A stretch of DNA of 64,000 nucleotides from Rhipicephalus microplus (Eukaryota > Arthropoda > Arachnida > Ixodida > Ixodidae), in contig NC_134707.1 in assembly GCF_043290135.1 (NCBI RefSeq), positions 139,253,319 through 139,317,318 on the forward strand, in the 5' to 3' direction. The notes beneath the pieces are model-generated. The model did no database searches. It saw only the letters and a program-made list of their open reading frames with translations, and was not told the origin of the DNA. Of the stretch, positions 25,801-37,692 are shown piece by piece. Each line of letters opens with the position of its first letter. The first letter of the stretch is position 1. A program made the position numbers and the translations under genes.

Positions 25801-26303
25801 GGAGTTTATAGATGTGGAGTTTCTAGCTCTGGAGATTCTAGTTGCGGGGTTTCGAGTTGCAGAGTTTCTCTTTGCGGAGTTTCTTGTTGCAGAGTTTCTA
25901 GTTGTGGAGTTTCTAGTTGTGAAGTTTTAGTTGTGGAGTTTCAAGCTGTGGAATTCATAGGTGTGGAGTTTCTAGTTGTGGAGTTTCTAGTTTTCGAGTT
26001 TCTAGTTACGGAGTTTCTAGTTGTGGAGTTTTTAGTTGTGGAGCTTTTAGTTGAGGAGTCTCTAGTTGTTGATTCTCTAGTTGTGGAAGTTCTAGTTGTG
26101 GAGTTTCTAGTTGCGGAGTTTCTTGATGTGGAGTTTCTAGTTGTGGAGTTTCTGGCTGTGGAGTTTATAGTTGCGGAGTTTCTAGTATAGGAGTTTCTAG
26201 TTGTGGAGTTTCTAGTTGTGGAGTTTCTAGTTGTAGAGTTTCTAGTTGCGAAGTCTCAAGTCGTGGAGTTTCTAGTTGTGGAGTTTCTAGTTGTGGAGTT
26301 TCT

Positions 26304-29068
26304 AGTTGTGGAGTTTCTAGTTGTGGGGTTCGTAGTTGTGGGGTTCGTAGTTGTGCAGTTCTAGTTGTGGAGTCTCTAGTTGAGGAGTTTCCATTTGTGT
26401 TGTTTCTAGCTGTGGAGTTTCTAGTTGCGGAGTTTCTAGATGCAGAGTTTCTAGTTGCGGAGTTTTCTAGTTGTGGAGATTGTAATGGCGGAGTTTCTAG
26501 TTGTCGAGCTTCTAGTTCTGGGGTTCGTAGTTGTGGGATTCGTAGTTGTGCAGTTTCTAGTTGTGGAGTTTCTAGTTATGGAGTTTGTAGTTGTGGAGTA
26601 TCTAGTTGTGGACTTTCAAGTTGTGAAGTTTCTAGTTGTGGAGTTTCTAGTCGCGGAGTTTTCTAGTTGCGGAGTTTCTAGTTGCAGAGTCAGTAGTTGT
26701 GGAGTTTCTAGTTGTGGAATTTATAGCTGTGGAGTTTCTAGTTGCGGAGTTTCTAGTTGTGGGGTTCGTAGTTGTGGAGTTCGTAGTTGTGGAGTTTCTA
26801 GTTGTGAAGTCTCTAGTTGGGGAGTTTCCAGTTGTGCAGTTTCTAGCTGTGGAGTTTTTCGTTGCGGAGTTTCTAGTTGCAGAGTTTCTAGTAGCGGAGT
26901 TTTCTAGTTGTGGAGATTCTAGTGGCGGAGTTTCTAGTTGCGGAGTTTCAAGTTGTGGAGTTTCTAGTTGTGGATTTTCTAGCTGTGGAGTTTATAGTTG
27001 CGGAGTTTTTAGTTGCGGAGTTTCTGGTTGTGGAGTTTCTAGTTCTGGAGTCTGTAGTTGTGGAGTATCTATTTGTTGGGTTTCAAGTTGTGGAGTTTCT
27101 AGTTGTGGAGTTTCTAGTTGTTGAGTTTCTAGTAGTTGAGTTTCCAGTTGCCGAGTTTCTAGTTGCGAAGTCTCAAGTCGTGGAGTTTCTAGCTGTGGAG
27201 TTTCTAGTTGCGGAGTTTCTAGTTGCGGAGTTTCTAGTTGTGGATTTTGTAGTTGTGGAGTATATAGTTGTGGTGTTTCAAGTTGTGGAGTTTCTAGTTG
27301 CGGAGTTTCTAGTTGCAGAGTTTCTAGTTCCGGAGTTTTCTAGTTGTGGAGTTTCTAGTTGCGGAGTTTCTATCTGTGGAGTTTCTAATTGCGGAGTTTC
27401 TAGTTGCAGAGTTTCTAGTTGTGGATTTTCTAGCTGTGGAATTTCTCCTTGCAGAGTTTTTAGTTGCGGTGTTTTTGTTGTGGAGTTTCTAGTTGTTGAG
27501 TTTCTAGTTGCCGAGTTCTTTAGTTGCGAAGTCTCAAGTTGTAGAGTTTCTAGCTGTGGAGTTTCTAGTGGCGGAGTTTCTAGTTGTGGAGTTTCTGGCT
27601 GTGGAGTTTCTAGTTTGGGAGTTTCTAGTTGTGGAGTTTCTAGTTGTGAGGTTCGTAGTTGTGGAGTTTCTAGTTGTCGAGTTTCTAGTTGTGGAGTCTC
27701 TAGTTGTGGAGTTTCTAGTTGTGGGGTTCGTAGTTGTGGGGTTCGTAGTTGTGGAGTTTCTAGTTGCGGAGTTTCAAGTCGTCGAGTTTCTCGTTGTGGA
27801 GTTTCTAGTTGTGGATTGTCTAGCTGTGGAGTTTCTAGTTGCGGAGTTTCCAGTTGGGGAGTTTGTAGTTGTGGAGTATCTATTTGTTGGGTTTCAAGTT
27901 GTGGAGTTTCTAGTTGTGGAGTTTCTAGTTGTGGATTTTCTAGTAGTTGAGTTTCTAGTTGCCAAGTATCTAGTTGCGAAGTCTCAAGTCGTGGAGTTTT
28001 TAGCTGTGGAGTTTCTAGTTGCGGAGCTTCTATTTGCGGAGTTTCTAGTTGCGGAGCTTCTAGTTGTGGAATTTTTAGTTGGGGAATATATAGTTGTGGT
28101 GTTTCAAGTTGTGGAGTTTCTAGTGGCGGAGTTTCTAGTTGCAGAGTTTCTAGTTGCGGAGTTTTCTAGTTGTGGAGTTTCTAGTTGCGGAGTTTCTAGT
28201 TGTGGAGCTTCAAGTTGTGGAGTTCTTTAGTTGCGGAGTTTCTAGTTGCGGAGCTTCTAGTGGCGGAGTTTCTAGTTGTGGAATTTGTAGTTGTGGAGTA
28301 TCTAGTTTTGGTGTTTCAAGTTGTGGAGTTTCTAGCTGTGGAGTTTCTAGTTGCGGAGTTTCTAGTTGCAGAGTTTCTAGTTGCGGAGTTTCTAGTTGCG
28401 GAGTTTCTAGTTGTGGAGTTTCTAGTTGCGGAGTTTTCTAGTTGCGGAGTCTGTAGTTGTGGAGTTTCTAGTTGTGGAATTTCTAGTTACGGAGTTTCTA
28501 GTTGTGGAGCTTTTAGTTGAGGAGTCTCTAGTTGTTGAGTCTCTAGTTGTGGAATTTCTAGTTGTGGAGTTTATAGATGTGGAGTTTCTAGCTCTGGAGA
28601 TTCTAGTTGCGGGGTTTCGAGTTGCAGAGTTTCTCTTTGCGGAGTTTCTTGTTGCAGAGTTTCTAGTTGTGGAGTTTCTAGTTGTGAAGTTTTAGTTGTG
28701 GAGTTTCAAGCTGTGGAATTCATAGGTGTGGAGTTTCTAGTTGTGGAGTTTCTAGTTTTCGAGTTTCTAGTTACGGAGTTTCTAGTTGTGGAGTTTTTAG
28801 TTGTGGAGCTTTTAGTTGAGGAGTCTCTAGTTGTTGATTCTCTAGTTGTGGAAGTTCTAGTTGTGGAGTTTCTAGTTGCGGAGTTTCTTGATGTGGAGTT
28901 TCTAGTTGTGGAGTTTCTGGCTGTGGAGTTTATAGTTGCGGAGTTTCTAGTATAGGAGTTTCTAGTTGTGGAGTTTCTAGTTGTGGAGTTTCTAGTTGTA
29001 GAGTTTCTAGTTGCGAAGTCTCAAGTCGTGGAGTTTCTAGTTGTGGAGTTTCTAGTTGTGGAGTTTCT
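26304..29068. repeat. HOR-A unit, 2,765 bp (copy of 17357-20121)
   Basis: The marker at 26367 is exactly 8,947 bp after the one at 17420 and the next marker follows at 29132. The unit carries the same 30-bp deletion of the GAGTTCCAAG pair and a GAATTC at 28716. Confidence 0.9.
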
Positions 29069-31818
29069 AGTTGTGGAGTTTCTAGTTGTGGGGTTCGTAG
29101 TTGTGGGGTTCGTAGTTGTGCAGTTCTAGTTGTGGAGTCTCTAGTTGAGGAGTTTCCATTTGTGTTGTTTCTAGCTGTGGAGTTTCTAGTTGCGGAGTTT
29201 CTAGATGCAGAGTTTCTAGTTGCGGAGTTTTCTAGTTGTGGAGATTGTAATGGCGGAGTTTCTAGTTGCGGAGTTCCAAGTTGTGGAGTTTCTAGTTGTC
29301 GAGCTTCTAGTTCTGGGGTTCGTAGTTGTGGGATTCGTAGTTGTGCAGTTTCTAGTTGTGGAGTTTCTAGTTATGGAGTTTGTAGTTGTGGAGTATCTAG
29401 TTGTGGACTTTCAAGTTGTGAAGTTTCTAGTTGTGGAGTTTCTAGTCGCGGAGTTTTCTAGTTGCGGAGTTTCTAGTTGCAGAGTCAGTAGTTGTGGAGT
29501 TTCTAGTTGTGGAATTTATAGCTGTGGAGTTTCTAGTTGCGGAGTTTCTAGTTGTGGGGTTCGTAGTTGTGGAGTTCGTAGTTGTGGAGTTTCTAGTTGT
29601 GAAGTCTCTAGTTGGGGAGTTTCCAGTTGTGCAGTTTCTAGCTGTGGAGTTTTTCGTTGCGGAGTTTCTAGTTGCAGAGTTTCTAGTAGCGGAGTTTTCT
29701 AGTTGTGGAGATTCTAGTGGCGGAGTTTCTAGTTGTGGATTTTCTAGCTGTGGAGTTTATAGTTGCGGAGTTTTTAGTTGCGGAGTTTCTGGTTGTGGAG
29801 TTTCTAGTTCTGGAGTCTGTAGTTGTGGAGTATCTATTTGTTGGGTTTCAAGTTGTGGAGTTTCTAGTTGTGGAGTTTCTAGTTGTTGAGTTTCTAGTAG
29901 TTGAGTTTCCAGTTGCCGAGTTTCTAGTTGCGAAGTCTCAAGTCGTGGAGTTTCTAGCTGTGGAGTTTCTAGTTGCGGAGTTTCTAGTTGTGGATTTTGT
30001 AGTTGTGGAGTATATAGTTGTGGTGTTTCAAGTTGTGGAGTTTCTAGTTGCGGAGTTTCTAGTTGCAGAGTTTCTAGTTCCGGAGTTTTCTAGTTGTGGA
30101 GTTTCTAGTTGCGGAGTTTCTATCTGTGGAGTTTCTAATTGCGGAGTTTCTAGTTGCAGAGTTTCTAGTTGTGGATTTTCTAGCTGTGGAATTTCTCCTT
30201 GCAGAGTTTTTAGTTGCGGTGTTTTTGTTGTGGAGTTTCTAGTTGTTGAGTTTCTAGTTGCCGAGTTCTTTAGTTGCGAAGTCTCAAGTTGTAGAGTTTC
30301 TAGCTGTGGAGTTTCTAGTGGCGGAGTTTCTAGTTGTGGAGTTTCTGGCTGTGGAGTTTCTAGTTTGGGAGTTTCTAGTTGTGGAGTTTCTAGTTGTGAG
30401 GTTCGTAGTTGTGGAGTTTCTAGTTGTCGAGTTTCTAGTTGTGGAGTCTCTAGTTGTGGAGTTTCTAGTTGTGGGGTTCGTAGTTGTGGGGTTCGTAGTT
30501 GTGGAGTTTCTAGTTGCGGAGTTTCAAGTCGTCGAGTTTCTCGTTGTGGAGTTTCTAGTTGTGGATTGTCTAGCTGTGGAGTTTCTAGTTGCGGAGTTTC
30601 CAGTTGGGGAGTTTGTAGTTGTGGAGTATCTATTTGTTGGGTTTCAAGTTGTGGAGTTTCTAGTTGTGGAGTTTCTAGTTGTGGATTTTCTAGTAGTTGA
30701 GTTTCTAGTTGCCAAGTATCTAGTTGCGAAGTCTCAAGTCGTGGAGTTTTTAGCTGTGGAGTTTCTAGTTGCGGAGCTTCTATTTGCGGAGTTTCTAGTT
30801 GCGGAGCTTCTAGTTGTGGAATTTTTAGTTGGGGAATATATAGTTGTGGTGTTTCAAGTTGTGGAGTTTCTAGTGGCGGAGTTTCTAGTTGCAGAGTTTC
30901 TAGTTGCGGAGTTTTCTAGTTGTGGAGTTTCTAGTTGCGGAGTTTCTAGTTGTGGAGCTTCAAGTTGTGGAGTTCTTTAGTTGCGGAGTTTCTAGTTGCG
31001 GAGCTTCTAGTGGCGGAGTTTCTAGTTGTGGAATTTGTAGTTGTGGAGTATCTAGTTTTGGTGTTTCAAGTTGTGGAGTTTCTAGCTGTGGAGTTTCTAG
31101 TTGCGGAGTTTCTAGTTGCAGAGTTTCTAGTTGCGGAGTTTCTAGTTGCGGAGTTTCTAGTTGTGGAGTTTCTAGTTGCGGAGTTTTCTAGTTGCGGAGT
31201 CTGTAGTTGTGGAGTTTCTAGTTGTGGAATTTCTAGTTACGGAGTTTCTAGTTGTGGAGCTTTTAGTTGAGGAGTCTCTAGTTGTTGAGTCTCTAGTTGT
31301 GGAATTTCTAGTTGTGGAGTTTATAGATGTGGAGTTTCTAGCTCTGGAGATTCTAGTTGCGGGGTTTCGAGTTGCAGAGTTTCTCTTTGCGGAGTTTCTT
31401 GTTGCAGAGTTTCTAGTTGTGGAGTTTCTAGTTGTGAAGTTTTAGTTGTGGAGTTTCAAGCTGTGGAATTCATAGGTGTGGAGTTTCTAGTTGTGGAGTT
31501 TCTAGTTTTCGAGTTTCTAGTTACGGAGTTTCTAGTTGTGGAGTTTTTAGTTGTGGAGCTTTTAGTTGAGGAGTCTCTAGTTGTTGATTCTCTAGTTGTG
31601 GAAGTTCTAGTTGTGGAGTTTCTAGTTGCGGAGTTTCTTGATGTGGAGTTTCTAGTTGTGGAGTTTCTGGCTGTGGAGTTTATAGTTGCGGAGTTTCTAG
31701 TATAGGAGTTTCTAGTTGTGGAGTTTCTAGTTGTGGAGTTTCTAGTTGTAGAGTTTCTAGTTGCGAAGTCTCAAGTCGTGGAGTTTCTAGTTGTGGAGTT
31801 TCTAGTTGTGGAGTTTCT
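29069..31818. repeat. HOR-A unit, 2,750 bp (copy of 20122-22871)
   Basis: The marker at 29132 is 8,947 bp after 20185 and the next marker is at 31882. It has the same two small deletions as its partner and a GAATTC at 31466, the last HOR-A-type EcoRI site before about 60.3 kb. Confidence 0.9.
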
Positions 31819-34115
31819 AGTTGTGGAGTTTCTAGTTGTGGGGTTCGTAGTTGTGGGGTTCGTAGTTGTGCAGTTCTAGTTGTGGAGTCTCTAGTTGAGG
31901 AGTTTCCATTTGTGTTGTTTCTAGCTGTGGAGTTTCTAGTTGCGGAGTTTCTAGATGCAGAGTTTCTAGTTGCGGAGTTTTCTAGTTGTGGAGATTGTAA
32001 TGGCGGAGTTTCTAGTTGCGGAGTTCCAAGTTGTGGAGTTTCTAGTTGTCGAGCTTCTAGTTCTGGGGTTCGTAGTTGTGGGATTCGTAGTTGTGCAGTT
32101 TCTAGTTGTGGAGTTTCTAGTTATGGAGTTTGTAGTTGTGGAGTATCTAGTTGTGGACTTTCAAGTTGTGAAGTTTCTAGTTGTGGAGTTTCTAGTCGCG
32201 GAGTTTTCTAGTTGCGGAGTTTCTAGTTGCAGAGTCAGTAGTTGTGGAGTTTCTAGTTGTGGAATTTATAGCTGTGGAGTTTCTAGTTGCGGAGTTTCTA
32301 GTTGTGGGGTTCGTAGTTGTGGAGTTCGTAGTTGTGGAGTTTCTAGTTGTGAAGTCTCTAGTTGGGGAGTTTCCAGTTGTGCAGTTTCTAGCTGTGGAGT
32401 TTTTCGTTGCGGAGTTTCTAGTTGCAGAGTTTCTAGTAGCGGAGTTTTCTAGTTGTGGAGATTCTAGTGGCGGAGTTTCTAGTTGCGGAGTTTCAAGTTG
32501 TGGAGTTTCTAGTTGTGGATTTTCTAGCTGTGGAGTTTATAGTTGCGGAGTTTTTAGTTGCGGAGTTTCTGGTTGTGGAGTTTCTAGTTCTGGAGTCTGT
32601 AGTTGTGGAGTATCTATTTGTTGGGTTTCAAGTTGTGGAGTTTCTAGTTGTGGAGTTTCTAGTTGTTGAGTTTCTAGTAGTTGAGTTTCCAGTTGCCGAG
32701 TTTCTAGTTGCGAAGTCTCAAGTCGTGGAGTTTCTAGCTGTGGAGTTTCTAGTTGCGGAGTTTCTAGTTGCGGAGTTTCTAGTTGTGGATTTTGTAGTTG
32801 TGGAGTATATAGTTGTGGTGTTTCAAGTTGTGGAGTTTCTAGTTGCGGAGTTTCTAGTTGCAGAGTTTCTAGTTCCGGAGTTTTCTAGTTGTGGAGTTTC
32901 TAGTTGCGGAGTTTCTATCTGTGGAGTTTCTAATTGCGGAGTTTCTAGTTGCAGAGTTTCTAGTTGTGGATTTTCTAGCTGTGGAATTTCTCCTTGCAGA
33001 GTTTTTAGTTGCGGTGTTTTTGTTGTGGAGTTTCTAGTTGTTGAGTTTCTAGTTGCCGAGTTCTTTAGTTGCGAAGTCTCAAGTTGTAGAGTTTCTAGCT
33101 GTGGAGTTTCTAGTGGCGGAGTTTCTAGTTGTGGAGTTTCTGGCTGTGGAGTTTCTAGTTTGGGAGTTTCTAGTTGTGGAGTTTCTAGTTGTGAGGTTCG
33201 TAGTTGTGGAGTTTCTAGTTGTCGAGTTTCTAGTTGTGGAGTCTCTAGTTGTGGAGTTTCTAGTTGTGGGGTTCGTAGTTGTGGGGTTCGTAGTTGTGGA
33301 GTTTCTAGTTGCGGAGTTTCAAGTCGTCGAGTTTCTCGTTGTGGAGTTTCTAGTTGTGGATTGTCTAGCTGTGGAGTTTCTAGTTGCGGAGTTTCCAGTT
33401 GGGGAGTTTGTAGTTGTGGAGTATCTATTTGTTGGGTTTCAAGTTGTGGAGTTTCTAGTTGTGGAGTTTCTAGTTGTGGATTTTCTAGTAGTTGAGTTTC
33501 TAGTTGCCAAGTATCTAGTTGCAAAGTCTCAAGTCGTGGAGTTTTTAGCTGTGGAGTTTCTAGTTGCGGAGCTTCTATTTGCGGAGTTTCTAGTTGCGGA
33601 GCTTCTAGTTGTGGAATTTTTAGTTGGGGAATATATAGTTGTGGTGTTTCAAGTTGTGGAGTTTCTAGTGGCGGAGTTTCTAGTTGCAGAGTTTCTAGTT
33701 GCGGAGTTTTCTAGTTGTGGAGTTTCTAGTTGCAGAGTTTCTAGTTGTGGAGCTTCAAGTTGTGGAGTTCTTTAGTTGCGGAGTTTCTAGTTGCGGAGCT
33801 TCTAGTGGCGGAGTTTCTAGTTGTGGAATTTGTAGTTGTGGAGTATCTAGTTTTGGTGTTTCAAGTTGTGGAGTTTCTAGCTGTGGAGTTTCTAGTTGCG
33901 GAGTTTCTAGTTGCAGAGTTTCTGGTTGCGGAGTTTCTAGTTGCGGAGTTTCTAGTTGTGGAGTTTCTAGTTGCGGAGTTTTCTAGTTGCGGAGTCTGTA
34001 GTTGTGGAGTTTCTAGTTGTGGAATTTCTAGTTACGGAGTTTCTAGTTGTGGAGCTTTTAGTTGAGGAATCTCTAGTTGTTGAGTCTCTAGTTGTGGAAT
34101 TTCTAGTTGTGGAGT
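31819..34115. repeat. Last HOR-A unit of the left half, partial
   Basis: This resembles copy 3 (5036-7330) at offset 26,783, including the TTGCAAAGTCTC variant near 33518, the GTTGCAGAG variant near 33730 and GGTTGCGG near 33925. At about 34100 it passes into composite-block sequence as copy 3 does near 7320, with one monomer fewer there. Confidence 0.88.
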
Positions 34116-36450
34116 TTCTAGTTGTGGAATTTCAAGTTGTGGAGTCTCTAGTGGCGGAGTGAGTTTCTAGTTGCGGAGTTTCTGTTTGTGGAGTTTCTAG
34201 TTGCGGAGCCAGTAGTTGTGGAGTTTCTAGTTGTTGAGTTTCTAGTTGTGTAGTTTCTAGTGTTTGAATTTCTAGTTGCCGAGTTCTTTAGTTGCGAAGT
34301 CTCAAGTTGTGGAGTTTCTAGCTGTGAAGTTTCTAGTTGCGGAGTTTCTAGTTGCGGAGTTTCTAGTTGTGGAGTTTTTAGTTGAGGAGTCTCTAGTTGT
34401 GGGGTCTCTAGTTGTGGAGTTTCTAGTTGTGGAGTCTCTAGTTGGGGAGTTTCGAGTTGTGGAGTTTCTAGCTGTGGAGTTTTTCGTCGCGGAGTTTCTA
34501 GTTGCAGAGTTTCTAGTAGCGGAGTTTTCTAGTTGTGGAGATTCTAGTGGCGGAGTTTCTAGTTGCGGAGTTTCAAGTTGTGGAGTTTCTAGTTGTGGAT
34601 TTTCTAGCTGTGGAGTTTCTGGTTGCGGAGTTTTCAGTTGCGGAGTTTCTGGTTATGGAGTTTCTAGTTCTGGAGTCTGTAGTTGTGGAGTATCTATTTG
34701 TTGGGTTTCAAGTTGTGGAATTTCTAGTTGTAGAGTTTCTAGTTGTTGAGTTTCTAGTAGTTGAGTTTCCAGTTGCCGAGTTTCTAGTTGCGAAATCTCA
34801 AGTCGTGGAGTTTCTAGCTGTGGAGTTTCTAGTTGCGGATTTTCTAGTTGCGGACTTTCTAGTTGTTGATTTTGTAGTTGTGGAGTATATACTTGTGGTG
34901 TTTCAAGTTGTGGAGTTTCTAGTTGCGGAGTTTCTAGTTGCAGAGTTTCTAGTTCCAGAGTTTTCTAGTTGTGGAGTTTCTAGTTGCGGAGTTTCTATCT
35001 GTGGAGTTTCTAATTGCGGAGTTTCTAGTTGCAGAGTTTCTAGTTGTGGATTTTCTAGCTGTGGAATTTCTCCTTGCAGAGTTTTTAGTTGCGGTGTTTT
35101 TGTTGTGGAGTTTCTAGTTGTTGAGTTTCTAGTTGCCGAGTTCTTTAGTTGCGAAGTCTCAAGTTGTAGAGTTTCTAGCTGTGGAGTTTCTAGTTGCGGA
35201 GTTTCTAGTTGCGGAGTTCCTAGTTGTGTATTTTTTAGTTGTGGAGTCTCTAGTTGTGGAGTTTCTAGTTGTGGAGTGTCTACTTGTGGAGTTTCTAGTT
35301 GTGGAGTTTCTATTTGTAGTTTTTAGTTTTCGAATTTGTGGTTGTAGATTTTCTAGTTGCAGAGTTCCTAGTTTTGGAGTATCTAGTGGCGGAGTCTCTA
35401 ATTGTGCAGTCTCTAGTTTTGGAGTCTCTAGTTGTGGAGTTTCTGGTTGTAGAGTTTTTAGTTGTGGAATTTCTAACTGTGGAGATTCTAGTTGCGGAGT
35501 TTCTAGTTGCAGGGTTTCTTGTTGCGGAGTTTCTAGTTGTGGAGTTTCTAGTTGTGGAGTTTCTGGCTGTGGAGTTTCTAGTTTGGGAGTTTCTAGTTGT
35601 GGAGTTTCTAGTTGCGGAGCTTCTAGAGGCGGAGTTTCTAGTTGTGGAATTTGTAGTTGTGGAGTATCTAGTTTTGGTGTTTCAAGTTGTGGAGTTTCTA
35701 GCTGTGGAGTTTCTAGTTGCGGAGTTTCTAGTTGCAGAGTTTCTAGTTGCGGAGTTTCTAGTTGCGGAGTTTCTAGTTGTGGAGTTTCTAGTTGCGGAGT
35801 TTTCTAGTTGCGGAGTCTGTAGTTGTGGAGTTTCTAGTTGTGGAATTTCTAGTTACGGAGTTTCTAGTTGTGGAGCTTTTAGTTGAGGAGTCTCTAGTTG
35901 TTGAGTCTCTAGATGTGGAATTTCTAGTTGTGGAGTTTCTAGTTGTGGAGTTTCTAGTTGTGGAATTTCAAGTTGTGGAGTCTCTAGTGGCGGAGTGAGT
36001 TTCTAGTTGCGGAGTTTCTGTTTGTGGAGTTTCTAGTTGTGGAGTTTCTAGTTGTAGAGTTTCTAGTTGTGGAGTTTCTAGTGTTTGAATTTCTAGTTGC
36101 CGAGTTCTTTAGTTGCGAAGTCTCAAGTTGTGGAGTTTCTAGCTGTGAAGTTTCTAGTTGCGGAGTTTCTAGTTGCGGAGTTTCTAGTTGTGGAGTTTTT
36201 AGTTGAGGAGTCTCTGGTTGTGGGGTCTCAAGTTGTGGAGTTTCTAGTTGTGGAGTCTCTAGTTGGGGAGTTTCGAGTTGTGGAGTTTCTAGCTGTGGAG
36301 TTTTTCGTCGCGGAGTTTCTAGTTGCAGAGTTTCTAGTAGCGGAGTTTTCTAGTTGTGGAGATTCTAGTGGCGGAGTTTCTAGTTGCGGAGTTTCAAGTT
36401 GTGGAGTTTCTAGTTGTGGACTTTCTAGCTGTGGAGTTTCTAGTTGCGGA
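34116..36450. repeat. Composite-type block, counterpart of 7.3-9.6 kb
   Basis: This aligns with 7.35-9.63 kb at offset 26,768 (GGAGTGAGTTTCTAG near 34158 and 35994, TTTGTAGTTTTTAG near 35307). Scattered substitutions distinguish it: AAGTTGTGG near 34711 against AAGGTGTGG near 7943, and GTTGTGGAG near 35299 against GTTGAGGAG near 8531. Similarity ends near 36.4 kb, where HOR-II-type sequence with GTTTAAAGTTG begins. Confidence 0.85.
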
Positions 36451-37577
36451 GTTTTCAGTTTTTGAGTTTCTGGTTGTGGAGTTTCTAGTTCTGGAGTCTG
36501 TAGTTGTGGAGTATCTATTTGTTGGGTTTAAAGTTGTGGAGTTTCTAGTTGTGGAGTTTCCAGTTGTTGAGTTTCTAGTAGTTGAGTTTCTAGTTGCCGA
36601 GTTTCTAGTTGCGAAATCTCAAGTCGTGGAGTTTCTAGCTGTGGAGTTTCTAGTTGCGGAGTTTCTAGTTGCGGAGTTTCTAGTTGGGGATTTTGTAGTT
36701 GCGGAGTATATAGTTGTGGTGTTTCACGTTGTGGAGTTTCTAGTTGCGGAGTTTCTAGTTGCAGAGTTTCTAGTTCCGGAGTTTTCTAGTTGTGGAGTTT
36801 CAAGTTGCGGAGTTTCTCGTTGTGGAGCTTCAAGTTGTGGAGTTTCTCGTTGTGGAGTTTCTAGTTGTGGAGTTTGTAGTTGTGGAGTATCTAGTTGTGG
36901 ACTTTCAAGTTGTGGAGTTTCTAGTTGTGGAGTTTCTAGTTGTTAATTTTCTAGCTGTGGAGTTTCTATTTGGGGAGTTTCTAGCTGCAGAGTTTCTAGT
37001 TGTGGATTTTCTAGCTGTGGAATTTCTGGTTGCAGAGTTTTTAGTTGCGGTGTTTCTAGTTGTGGAGTTTCTAGTTGTTGAGTTTCTAGTTGCCGAGTTC
37101 TTTAGTTGCGAAGTCTCAAGTTGTAGAGTTTCTAGCTGTGGAGTTTCTAGTTGCGGAGTTTCTAGTTGCGGAGTTTCTAGTTGCGGAGTTTCTAGTTGCG
37201 GAGTTTCTAGTTGTGCAGTTTTAGTTGTGGAGTCTCTAGTTGTGGAGTTTCTTGTTGTTGATTTTCTATCTGTGGAGTTTCTATTTGCGGAGTTTCTAGT
37301 TGCAGAGTTTCTAGTTGTGGACTTTCTAGCTGTGGAGTTTCTAGTTGCGGAGTTTTTAGTTGTGGAGTTTCTGGTTGTGGAGTTTCTAGTTCTGGAGTCT
37401 GTAGTTGTGGAGTATCTATTTGTTGGGTTTAAAGTTGTGGAGTTTCTAGTTGTGGAGCTTTTAGTTGAGGAGTCTCTAGTTGTTGAGTCTCTAGTTGTGG
37501 AATTTCTAGTTGTGGAGTTTCTAGTCGTGGAGTTTCTAGTTGTGGAATTTCAAGTTGTGGAGTCTCTAGTGGCGGAG
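34869..37577. repeat. 2.7-kb block repeated at offset 5,182, copy 1
   Basis: 34869-37577 matches 40051-42759 at a constant offset of 5,182 bp. The left boundary is in ATTTTGTAGTTGTGGAGTAT. The right boundary is at GTCTCTAGTGGCGGAG, after which this copy continues TTTCTAG and the partner continues TGAGTTTCTAG. The block spans composite-type sequence and the first HOR-II-type segment (GTTGTTAATTTTC near 36950). Confidence 0.87.
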
Positions 37578-37692
37578 TTTCTAGTTGTGGATTTTGTAGT
37601 TGTGGAGTATATAGTTGTGGTGTTTCAAGTTGTGGAGTTTCTAGTTGCGGAGTTTCAAGTTGCAGAGTTTCTAGTTCCGGAGTTTTCTAGTT

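Larger units (their letters stand above)
23758..32704. repeat. 8,947-bp composite duplication, copy B
   Basis: This is a tandem copy of 14811-23757. I found no difference in the portions I compared through translated segments. It starts within TAGTTGCGAAGTCTCAAG at 23758-23775, and the same string recurs at 32705-32722, followed there by TCGTGG rather than TTGTGG. It contains the composite-type segment to about 26.3 kb and HOR-A units at 26304-29068 and 29069-31818. An assembly or collapse error cannot be excluded for a repeat this perfect. Confidence 0.92.
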
